Below, piece by piece: positions 27,600-37,441 of a stretch of 64,000 bases of DNA. Numbering within the stretch: position 1 is the first letter of the stretch; every line of letters begins with the position of its first letter. The position numbers and the translations under genes are program-made. The stretch is from Brevipalpus yothersi (lineage: Eukaryota > Arthropoda > Arachnida > Trombidiformes > Tenuipalpidae). The stretch covers positions 17,434 to 81,433 of the forward strand of contig QZCP01000512.1 of NCBI GenBank assembly GCA_003956705.1, written 5' to 3'. The notes under the pieces were generated by a model, which saw only the letters and a list, made by a program, of their open reading frames with translations, did no database searches and was not told the DNA's origin.

Positions 27600-28800
27600 G
27601 AATATCTTTCTTTTCCATTTTTGAGAAGTCAACCTTATCGTAAAATGATGGTGGTTGATGAACAATATGAGATATGGAGTGGTTTTGATGTATCAAACCA
27701 GTTGGCATATTCTCGCAAGGTTGATCAAGCTAACCATTGTGTATTGGTAGGGTAGACCTTGGCAATTTTGGGTGAGAATTTTTTTCGGCAAGTTTATCAC
27801 TTTTGATGAATTTTTTCCATGAAAAAGTCGTCAAAGTCTGGGTTGAATTTTTTTCTGGAAATGATTGTCCGTTGATGGTTGAATCTAGTATAGATTTTTT
27901 TTGCGAGAAGACTCGTTCAGCTCTTGATGGAATATTTTTCTATCCGTTTCGATGCATCGGAGACAAACACAGTCACTAGAGATTGACGATTTTTTTTTCA
28001 TCGAATCGAATCGAGTGGAGACAGATAGCTCTGAATAAGTTGTGGAGCTCACATCTCAGGGTGAGCTCGTCTAGAATTATAAACAATGTTATTTATTTGA
28101 TGATTATTTTGCTTCCAACAATTAGTGAAACTGTCTCCATGAGTTGCTACAATGTACCATGCTTGTGTCACCCTATCAATTGTCTTTTTCATGCTTCACT
28201 AAATTTCAATTTTTGATACTTTTTTTGACCTAACTTTACGCATTTGCCAGATGCGATATTATTTAGATACAAAGCTACAGAGGGTTAATAATGTTCAGCA
28301 CATTGTTCTAAAATTGAACTTGTAAAGGACTGATGATTGTTCATAAATTATTGAGAGAAATTACCACTCTAGATGGGTCGATAAAAATATATGATTAATT
28401 TTCTCACTCAACAGGTTCACATAGACATTCATAAGTCAGTGAGTAACTCAGTTAAAATAATTTTTTCCATCCCAATTCGCTTAGCGAAGAAAAATGATGA
28501 TATTCCTAAGAAAGGGGCAAAATATGATTTGGATCAGTCTATTTACATGAATGAATACCATTAGATAATTAATCATCTTTACCTCAGAAACTTTTCTTTT
28601 TATTCCTGATCGCAAAAACTCTTCCCCATGATAGGTGTTTGATCAAAACCTATTTATTCATTCACTTGTAGGGAAGTCATTAGCATTTATCATCAAAAAA
28701 CTTTGAGATGACTCACACTAACATTAACCTTTATCACTCGAACAATATTCCTCTGACTTTTGATCGAAGATCCATCTAACTATATTGAATCTTGACTACA
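27027..28800. other. intergenic, includes diverged repeat copy 1 (about 27830-28800)
   Basis: No supported gene. A CT-rich patch lies at 27571-27600. From about 27830 to 28800 the sequence is clearly related to 30590-31470 (for example GTTCAGCTCTTGAT, ATATTTTTCTATCCGTTT, GTGGAGACAGATA and CAATTAGTGAAA or AAATTAGTGAAA occur in both, in the same order), so this is one half of an old direct duplication. Confidence 0.6.
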
Positions 28801-28805
28801 ACAGC

Positions 28806-28982
28806 ATACGGATAAAGGAACCACTGAAGGTAGTGAATCCATGAAAAATGATAGTCCAGATGATTGTTTGTCCTCTCCAACACCTATTATCTCAACCAGC
28901 AACTCTAAACATTCCTCATATCATACACCTTCCTCTATCATCTCTCTAAATATGCGTCAACATGCTTCTCACCTTCACTTTT
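28806..28982 (+). pseudogene. INO80D-like gene fragment
   Basis: Bases about 28806-28910 match the INO80D coding region at about 41440-41530 in the same orientation. The best stretch, from GATGATTGT to TATCTCAAC, differs at only about four of 38 positions. Read in the same frame it gives MKNDS-PDDCLSSPTPIIST against MRNGSSGDDCVSSTTPIIST. It is preceded by ...CTACAACAG, which could serve as a splice acceptor, stays open to a TGA at about 28982, and has diverged beyond recognition after the match. No C3Hc3H domain follows. It is most simply a decayed partial copy; a small exon captured by another transcript is the alternative. Confidence 0.6.
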
Positions 28983-29297
28983 GACTGATTTTTTAATGGA
29001 ATGGCTCCCAACTTTTCCTCGCGTTTATGGTAGGCTAAAAAATCGAACTTACCCTACTTTCGCTCCTTATTTTTCACTTTTCGACCCTAACTCCCCAATC
29101 TCCCCAATATCCCAATCACCCGATACCCTGACTGATCGAACCCAGAAGATCTGAACGGATGTAAATGCTCAAACACCTAATCGGAGCCAAAGAGCATCTC
29201 GGATAAACTGTATCGACCGCCACAAGCTCATCCCTTGACGATCTGATCTGAACCTTTTCTCTCTCGCTCTTTCTCACCCCTGCTCATTATCTCAAAG

Positions 29298-29305
29298 TAT
29301 AAAAA
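29298..29305 (+). promoter_or_regulatory. TATA box of the secreted Pro/Val-rich gene
   Basis: TATAAAAA lies 163 bp before the ATG at 29461, with initiator-like TCAAA about 33 bp downstream. A well-formed TATA box fits a strongly or tissue-specifically expressed secreted-protein gene. Inference from motif and spacing only. Confidence 0.45.
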
Positions 29306-29460
29306 GTTAAAATCTGCTCTCAAATTAATCAGATTCATTCAAATCGTTGATAAGTGTGGAAGAGGTAAAAGACAGCAAGTTAAAAATTTCTTCTTCAAAA
29401 TCATAATATATTTTTTTGGTGATTTTTTATATCACTCAGTCAACATTCTCGTCATCAAAA

Positions 29461-29847
29461 ATGAAACTTACCGTTGTTTTCGGTGCTTCATGTTTCTTTG
29501 TTGTAGTTTTGTACATTCTCAGTCCTCGACACGTACAAACTCGACCATTTCCAGTTCCCGTGCCAGTACCTATACCTGGACCTATTGGTCCAGTGCCAAT
29601 TCCAGCTCCTCTGCCATATCCAGTGCCTATAGTTTATGACAGATTTTTGGGTAAATTGGTGGTGGGTGTTGGATACGTGGCTAGTGCTGCACTTGCTGGA
29701 GCTCTTGCTGGCAAAATTTTCAAAGATAAAGAGAAAGAGAAGGAAAAATATGATGATAAGAAAGGTAAAGGTTATGATCACTGGGGTGGCTGGGGATTCC
29801 ATGATCAATTGGAACGTTTTAATCCTGTTAACCAGCGTGTTTGGTAA
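29461..29847 (+). CDS. small secreted Pro/Val-rich protein
   Basis: A 128-aa protein of unrecognised family. The start at 29461 (MKLTVVFGASCFFVVVLYIL) gives a classic hydrophobic signal sequence; an upstream in-frame start would bury it and is rejected. After the signal comes a PVPVPVPIPGPIGPVPIP-type segment (about residues 30-58), then a Gly/Ala-rich hydrophobic stretch GVGYVASAALAGALAG (about 67-85), a charged KDKEKEKEK linker and a Gly/Trp-containing tail GYDHWGGWGFHD. It is probably secreted or membrane-inserted; a cuticle or gland product is possible but unproven. It is intronless, with a TATA box upstream, and lies between two copies of a diverged direct repeat. Confidence 0.75.
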   Translation: MKLTVVFGASCFFVVVLYILSPRHVQTRPFPVPVPVPIPGPIGPVPIPAPLPYPVPIVYDRFLGKLVVGVGYVASAALAGALAGKIFKDKEKEKEKYDDKKGKGYDHWGGWGFHDQLERFNPVNQRVW

Positions 29848-31545
29848 ACTTCGTTCGGACGAATTTCTATCACCAATTTTTCCTTTCTCTCTTTGTGCAA
29901 CTTTCTCATCTGATTTGTGTTAGCCTTTACTCATCATTTTCATCGTCCACTACTTCTCATCATATGAATTGTTTCATCTATCTTCTCTAATATTCTGGCA
30001 ATTATTATCTTTTCTACATCTCAAAGATTTTTCTTCCATTAGCTCTCGATTGTTCTTCACACTTGATTGGGACCCAAATTCAATATAGTCCATCCAAACT
30101 AATAGTTTCGTGATGAGCTTCATGCCAAACGCTGAGTATGAACGAGGTTACTAGAAACTGACCTTTGTTCATAACTTTGTCCATAATTTTCAACATTTAT
30201 GCTCCTAAAATTTTATACGATCGCTAGACTCACTTTGCAATCGTACAAAATCATAGCTTTATTAGCTAAAATTATCATGTAAATATCCGAGATCTCTCCC
30301 TTTATGAAACCAAAGGGATCTGATCCCAAGTGAGATATGTAATTTATTAATTTATTTGAATCATAATGATTAAATTATTATTATCTTGTTGAAAATTCTT
30401 TTTGAATTTTATTCTCTACACTCTTTCAAGAAAGATTGGAAAAATATTTACTCAACGATCTTAGCACAAAAAAACTTTACACTTTTTTGTTCTGAAGCTA
30501 CACTTTTTCCAGAGCACTGATGGTCTTAGAGAATTTTTAACTTTTCGGCTTGGATGCATCCAAGAGAGCAAAAGATGGAGGAGTTAATAAAAGTCTGGGT
30601 TATATTTTCTTGAATGGAAATTGGAAATGATCGTTGAGTGATGATTGAGTTCAATAAAAATTTTTTTCGAGAGGTTTTGATTCGTTCAGCTCTTGATAGT
30701 ATATTTTTCTATCCGTTTTGAAGCATCGAAGGAGAACAGAGTCGCTAGACTGACGATTTTTTCATGGAAGAAAAATCCATCAGATCAAGTGGAGACAGAT
30801 AATTTTGAGTGATTTGTTGGGCTCAAATCTGGTCTAGAACTTGAAACAATTTGATCAATCTGTTGATTATTCTGCTTTCAAAAATTAGTGAAAAATACTG
30901 TTTCTAAAAGCTGCTAAAATCTACCAATCCTGTCAATTGTCTTTATTCTGCTAGAGCCAATTTCATTTCTGATGTTTTCTCTAACCTAGACCCAGATGAA
31001 AAATCATATTGGATGCAAAGTTGACGCGGATTAATAATGATCATCCCACTGTTTTGAGAATATGATCATTGTCTGCAAGGTTGAAAAAAATGATCAATGT
31101 AGGCATGTTGATGGAGGTTTACATCGATGATTGATCTTTTATAACTTTTTCCCACGAACATTCATGGGATAGAGAATAGCTCAGTGAAAGAATGATGATT
31201 TTCCTCAGAGATAGGCAGAATTGAACCAATCAATTCATATTGAATAAGCAATAATTCAATTGCATAAGATCATTACTTATTCTGACTTGAAAAGAAAATT
31301 TTCTTTTCACATTTGACCATGAAAACTTCTTGGCCGGTCATTCTTTCTGATATTTTTTGAATAAGTAGCAGCTATCCATTTGTATGTGTGACATCAACAT
31401 TTATCATCAAAAACTTTGAGGTGACTATTGTTCATTATCTCCTGACTATTTCTCTGACTTTCCGAATTTTCTATACAGAGCTCAGAATTTTCGATGAGAG
31501 ACCACTTCTGACTTTTACCAAGGCTGATCTATCAATCGTACAGAG
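29848..31545. other. intergenic, includes diverged repeat copy 2 (about 30590-31470)
   Basis: The first part is probably the 3' UTR of the secreted-protein gene. About 30590-31470 is the second copy of the repeat found at 27830-28800 and ends just before the channel gene, so it probably supplies that gene's 5' flank. No other ORF is supportable. Confidence 0.6.
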
Positions 31546-32940
31546 ATGAAGAAATTTGTTGCCAAACTCCAAAATTATTTTACTGGTCAATTTTTGGATC
31601 AAACACTCTTCATTGTTTCTCTCATTTTTTGTGGAATGCAAATTTATTCTTTGACCATTGACTACCTTCGATATGATGTGATGGAGTCTGTTAGTCAACA
31701 GAATCAGCAATTCATTGAGCCACCCAACTTTTCATTGTGCTTCCGAATATTATCAATCATTGATTCTGAGGCGATCATGGATGCTCATCATGATATTCGA
31801 GAGCGTGTCGAAAAATTTTCTCGTGGAAAAGGTTTGGATAATTGGAATCGATCATCGGTACTCAATGGGAACTCAATTGGACCAGAGATAATATATCACC
31901 ATCTAACGGTGACTCAAATTTATCAGTATGTCCCATCTTTCAATAAATCTCTTGAAGGATGCCAATATCTCAACAGTACACTCCATATGAGTCAATGTGA
32001 TGGAACTTTTTTTCGAGAATATTTTTTCAACAGAGCTTTCTGCTATGAATTCACATGGTTTCCACATGAAAAAAATCTGGAGCGAGCCTATAGATTTCCA
32101 TTTGATGGGATCAAGGTGAGTATAAGTGAAATTTTTCAAACGATTGAATCTATTTTTCAAACTTTAGATTGATTATCCCAAAAAATTGAAGAATTCAAAA
32201 CCTATAGGAATTTTCCTGCTTGATTTCACTTGATTCAGGTTCCAGGATTTCAGAATGCTCGATTTTTGGCTTTATATCTGAATGTTTCACATTTACCTCA
32301 TCTAACTGGGATCGCAGTTTCAGCCCATCCGCCTGGACAAATTTCATGGGATCCTGAGGCACATACATTTGAGATTGGCATAGAAGATCATGAAATGAAA
32401 GCCAGTGGAATAACGTATCACAAAACTACTCGACAATCACTTCCACATCCTTATCGAAGTAATTGTTCCGATTACAGTAAATCAAAATTTCGATCCCGCC
32501 AAGATTGTTTACAAAAATGTTCAGTAGATCGATTCATCAGACGATTCGGCTATTATCCACGTTATGCTGTGGTTCGTCATTTTGATGATTATCGATTATT
32601 GTATCACAGTAGTGTTCGAGAAAAGTATCAGTCAGCCATTTTGGAGTTGTCAAAAAAGTGTAGCCATTATTGTGGTAATGAAGAGTGTATCAGTCAAGAA
32701 TATCGTCTAACCCAAATGTACAACCCAAAACAGAAAAGTTATCTCGGTAAAACGGTGATCATCCACTTTTATCCACCAACTCAGCCAGATTCATTGATTC
32801 AAACAGTTCCTAGATTAACGTTTCAATATTATTTTGCATCTGTCGGAGGTACTATTGGTTTATGGCTTGGAATGTCATTTTATTCATTATTTACTCAAAT
32901 GCTTCATTTTGTACCTCTTATTTGGAAAAAAATAAAATGA
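31546..32940 (+). CDS. DEG/ENaC-like (pickpocket/ASIC family) ion channel
   Basis: Predicted amiloride-type sodium channel subunit, plasma membrane, two transmembrane helices and a large Cys-rich ectodomain. Exons are 31546-32115 and 32239-32940 (GTGAGT donor, ...TTCAG acceptor, phase 0), giving 423 aa. TM1 is about residues 19-40 (LFIVSLIFCGMQIYSL). The ectodomain has the family pattern, ending in CSDYSKSKFRSRQDCLQKC and CSHYCGNEEC. TM2 carries VGGTIGLWLGMSFYSLF (about 392-408), with GMS at 401-403 in the place of the G/SxS selectivity filter. It is shorter than the usual 450-600 aa. The N-terminus lacks the conserved His-Gly gating motif (YFTGQ is seen near its place), and the acidic residue normally just after the pore helix is not evident. 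AATAAA overlaps the last codons. Its 3' end converges with the ABCG gene 135 bp away. Confidence 0.87.
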
Positions 32941-33075
32941 ATTACTATCGATGTAATAGTCATGTAAGTAAGCAGCTTGTATTTCTGTACTAGTCAAAAT
33001 TTCAATGTGATATCAAGAAATTATGATAACGGTATTCATGATCAAGTAAGTAAACTTGTTGTCCAAAACTCTCTT

Positions 33076-35568
33076 TCATTTTTTCGGATTGGTTCGGTAT
33101 TTAAGAATTAAATATGCAACAATATGGCCAACAAGAAGCATTAACAACAGAATGTAAATTGAATTGTAAAAGTCTTCATTCTTATAACCGTATCTTCTCA
33201 TCAATCCTGATTGATATTTTTCACTATCAGGAACATCATCCAATTCGGTTGACAAAAGATCTCGAACGAAACTTTTGGTTTCATTTCTGATTCTTTCCTC
33301 TTCCACAGAATCTTCTTCCTCATCTTCATCACCTCCATTCAGTTCACAAGTAGCGGCTATCTGAAGTTTTTTGTACAAACTGAATGCTACACCATCTCTT
33401 GCTCTCAGAACTCTGTCCACTCTTTTCGGATCACATCTGGGAGAGAAAAATGAATTTGTTGATTGCACATTAAAACAATAAAATTCCATAGCAAAATCGA
33501 AAAACTCACCGATTGAATCCGAAAAGGGCAACAACAAATCCAGTGAAACCATGGCTCAGATATGTGATGCTTGAAATTATTCGAAAAAATAATGGCATCT
33601 CTTTTGCTTTGATCAGATATCCACACAGTAATATGAAAGGTACTGTGGAATTAGGAGCTGTGAATACTGAAGCAACCACATTTCGCATGAATAGAGATCC
33701 AATGATGATACCATGAATTTGTGATGCCAAACTGACCAAGGTGAATATAATATAGACTGACCAAAAGCGTGAGAGTGGCTGGATAGTCAGGGTGAAGTGA
33801 ATCACAAGAACTAATAAATTAGTGCCGAGAACAAAAGGTATCTCAGATAAAGCCATTGACCAATAGTATGCTGCAGGTTTATACCATGAATTGAATCGTT
33901 CTTTCTAGAGTCAAAGATAAAACAGATTAGTTCAGAAAAAAATTCACCATGGGAAGATGTTTCATTTTGGCCTATGATTTTCTACTAAGAATTTCACTTA
34001 ATATAATTATTTGCAAGATAAAGAAATTAAAAACATATTCCTCTCAAATCTGTTTCAACACGGGGATAGCTCATGGAAAATGCCTCCCAATAAGGTTTTG
34101 TATATCAATGGAAGCACAAAATCTGAGAAAATTATATTTTTACCTGAAAATTTTTAATTTGCAATGGAATTTTCACCGCTTTGGGCATAAGACTGGCCAT
34201 CATGGCATACAGCAACAGAAAGAACAGACTACCGATATTATCAATGGAATCTTCTTCAATCTGTTTAACTTGCGTTTTTACCGATCCATAATCGTTTAGA
34301 CTGTTCATATTTTTCAAATCCGGAACACAGCCATCTCCCAATCCTTTACCGGAAAAAATTACACCAACCATTGAGGCAATATTTGCTCCGATACCAAATC
34401 TTAATATTCCCACCAATGGATCTCGTACCAGCATCATGGTACTTCGATTAAATAGAATAAAAAAATGTTTCCAAAATGGTGTCTCTGGCTTTTTGATACA
34501 AGTGGACAATTTTTTCGAAGGTGCTTGAGGTACTTTCACCTCATTCAACAGATTGTTTGCCAAATTTTGTACAACTTCTATTCCATGTTCACCGTAGGCT
34601 ACTTCGACAATCAGGTCAGCTGGATTATAGAATTGAGAACAATGTATGTCGAATGCTGATAAAGTGGACACAACATGCTTCGGAGAACCTTCGTAAATAG
34701 GACGTCCAGCAATTGATAATATGTAAACTTTGTGGAACATTTCGAAAATTCTTGCACTCGGCTGGTGAATGGTCATCAGAATAGCAATCGGAACTGATTT
34801 TTGTGTTAGTGCTTCCAACATTTGAATTAAACTGTAACATGTAGTCGAATCAAGTCCAGAAGTTGGTTCATCTAAAATGAGAACATCTGGCTTGGAGACC
34901 AATTCTTGACCGATTGACACACGTTTCATTTGTCCACCACTTATTGCATTGATTCGTGTATCAGCGACAATTTTTAGGCCGAGTTGATCCATAATTCGAT
35001 CGACAACAACCTTATGGTCAACATTATGAGTTATTTTGTGTCCATTTTCTTTCACAATATGGGAATGCTGAAGTTTTGAGGCAAACAGAAGAGCTTCTCG
35101 AACAGTTAACAGTTCCACAAGGTGATCATGTTGAGGAATAAATGCCATTATCACCTTATTACGACCATACAAACGTATTTTACCCTTTTTACCTTTCTCT
35201 CGTAGACCAGCAATACATTCCAATAAAGTTGATTTACCTGCCCCACTAGGACCCAGTAGAGCAGTCAATTCAGAGCTTCGAAAAGAACCGTTAACACCTC
35301 GTAAAACTGTACGATATTTTGGTGGACGTTCTTTTCGGCATCTGATAGAGTCCAACAGACGATCAACTTTACTACGTTCAGTTGTGTACTCCAGATCAAG
35401 CCAATGGATCGAAAATTCTGGCATTTTGTCGTCTCGATCACCATTTCCTTTGACAATGATTCCATTACTAATATTTTGATTTATACTAATATCATTATTA
35501 TCATTATTATTATTATTACTATCTTGAGATTCCGACACACCTTCAGGTATTGAAATTTCTGTAGCCAT
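33076..35568 (-). CDS. ABCG-family half-transporter (ABCG1/ABCG4/Atet-like)
   Basis: ATP-driven half-transporter with reverse order (nucleotide-binding domain first, then six helices), working as a dimer, usually on sterols, lipids or small hydrophobic compounds. Minus-strand exons are 35568-34144, 33904-33510 and 33436-33076, giving 726 aa. Walker A is GPSGAGKS (106-113), the signature is ISGGQ (209-213) and Walker B is VLILDEPTSG (229-238). A KERFNSWYKPAAYYWSMAL segment opening exon 2 is typical of ABCG TM regions. The asparagine-rich N-terminus (19-25) is low complexity. The acidic loop GGDEDEEEDSVEEE in the last large extracellular loop is unusually long. The C-terminus ends after a last helix (YILLLMLLVGHIVAYLIL). 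The substrate cannot be told from sequence. Confidence 0.92.
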
Positions 35569-37441
35569 TTGATAAAAATGGATGTGTAAAAATATTTTGA
35601 ACTATCAAGAACTTACAATTTGAGACACATGAATGAGAATCTAAATGAACAAAACAGAAACTGAATTCGATAATTTTGCGATGCTTTTTATTTTGTTTTA
35701 CTGAATTTTTTCCTACTCTTTAATTGATTTTTGTTCGCCAAAAAATCATGATCCATGAGCTGCGTGCATTGACAATTCAATGTTATCGTGACATTGAGCA
35801 ATTCTGAGTTCAGATCGATTCTCACGATCTCGAATTGTGAAGAAAAAGACGCCATAGCTCATCATTTGAGAGATAGATCCAACGAAAAATAGATTTCAAG
35901 TTATAAAAAAATCATTCAAGTGATATCCTTGATTGATAAAGAGCAAACCTACACATCTAAGTTGTTGTTCCATCGATATTTTGTTAGTTTCCTAGGTTTT
36001 AATTCCAAGATTAGTAACGATTGAGGTCACCTATGTAAGATAATTCAAACTTAGGAAAACGAAAATTTTCCATCTTATTAAAACGATTACAATGATTCAA
36101 TTTTCTATGATTTCACAACTTTCAGGCGATTCACTATTGTATTTATCGTTTATCAGCAGCATTACATGAGATTCAATAATACTATAGATAATTTCGAAAA
36201 TCAATTATTGGTAATTAATTTTACCATCAAAAATCTATACTGGTTGGTGAAAAGAGAAAAAGATTCGCCCAATTAGAACGGGAGAGAAGAAAAACCAGAT
36301 GTACCGTTATTTGAGGCAATTTAAAATTGAAAGTGCCCTTCAGAAATCATCCCCACATGTAAACAAAATTGGAACAATTTAGTTCTTCAATACGATCCAT
36401 ATGATATCAAAGCTATCCAATTACTTCCATAAAAATTTGACACACTTCAAATACTCATTAAGAAATATCACTCTGCGATCGAATTTCATCACCCATATCA
36501 TCGCATCATAATTTTTTATCCCTCAAAATGCTTGCATTGCTAAGCGTCTAATTCATTCAATTTTTCGAACACATCTACCGAGCAGGATGAAGTAAAGAAC
36601 GACAACATCCGGTCAACATAAAATCCTGTGTAAAAAAAACTAATTTCCTGATTAAAGTATGATTAAAGTGTGATTAAAGTGTGATTAAAACTTTTGTCAG
36701 CTTGATCCTTTGGATCAATTCACAGAGGTGGCACCATAGACGCCCCACAGAGAGGCGAATGTCCGATGTGAGATAAAAATTTTTGGTGAAAGAGATCAAA
36801 TGAAATGAGATTGTTTAAATCAGTGTGACCCTAATTTAATTTTGGTCTGTGTGTCACTAATTGTCCTTGTGTCCTGATTTTGGATGTGTTTACGATATAT
36901 TCTGTGATTCGCATAACAGTGTTTGTGTGTGTGTGGAATGTTGTTCAGCTGATGGTAAGTTAATATTGTTGTTGTTATTGTTGATATTGCATCAGTTGAA
37001 TGTGTGTGGCTTTCTTTTTCTTTTTCGGGGGTACAGTTAGAAGGAATGGTGAACAACGTAGTTGTAATTTGGTCCTGATAATTGGTTGAAGGGTAACTTG
37101 AATGATTAGATAAGGGGTAAGAGATAGTGGTTAATGATTTTGTTGAGAATATGAACTACTGTGTCTCTTGTTGAGATTACTGAGAAGCTCTCGAAGATGA
37201 TTTGCTTGATAATGATTCATTAACACTCGCTTACTTTTTTCGTCAAGTCACATAGAAAAGTGTTTAGCTTTTTTTTGGTGTTCTTTTTTTATTTTTCCAA
37301 TTTTCGTTTAGAATTTTTAATTGATTGTTGACATCCTTGGATGTTGTGAATCATCTCTTCTGTATGTTGATACATATTGACTCATACACATTATTTTGTT
37401 TTCTCTACAGAACGTGGTGTTTAAATTTGTATTATTCAAGA
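35569..37441. other. shared divergent promoter region of ABCG and the LOTUS-Tudor gene
   Basis: No coding exon seen. It holds the 5' flanks of two divergent genes, a four-copy 11-bp tandem repeat (36649-36690), and near 37400 a T-rich tract ending CTCTACAG. The last looks like a splice acceptor and implies a 5' non-coding exon of the LOTUS-Tudor gene somewhere upstream. Confidence 0.5.
36649..36690. repeat. 11-bp tandem repeat, four copies
   Basis: Unit TGATTAAAGTG repeated four times with one or two changes. ATTAAAG resembles, but does not match, a TCF/HMG site. It lies in the divergent promoter interval. Confidence 0.8.

Noticed and set aside
33949..34299. 116-codon plus-strand ORF
   Set aside because: It lies antisense to an ABCG intron and exon whose reading is far better supported.
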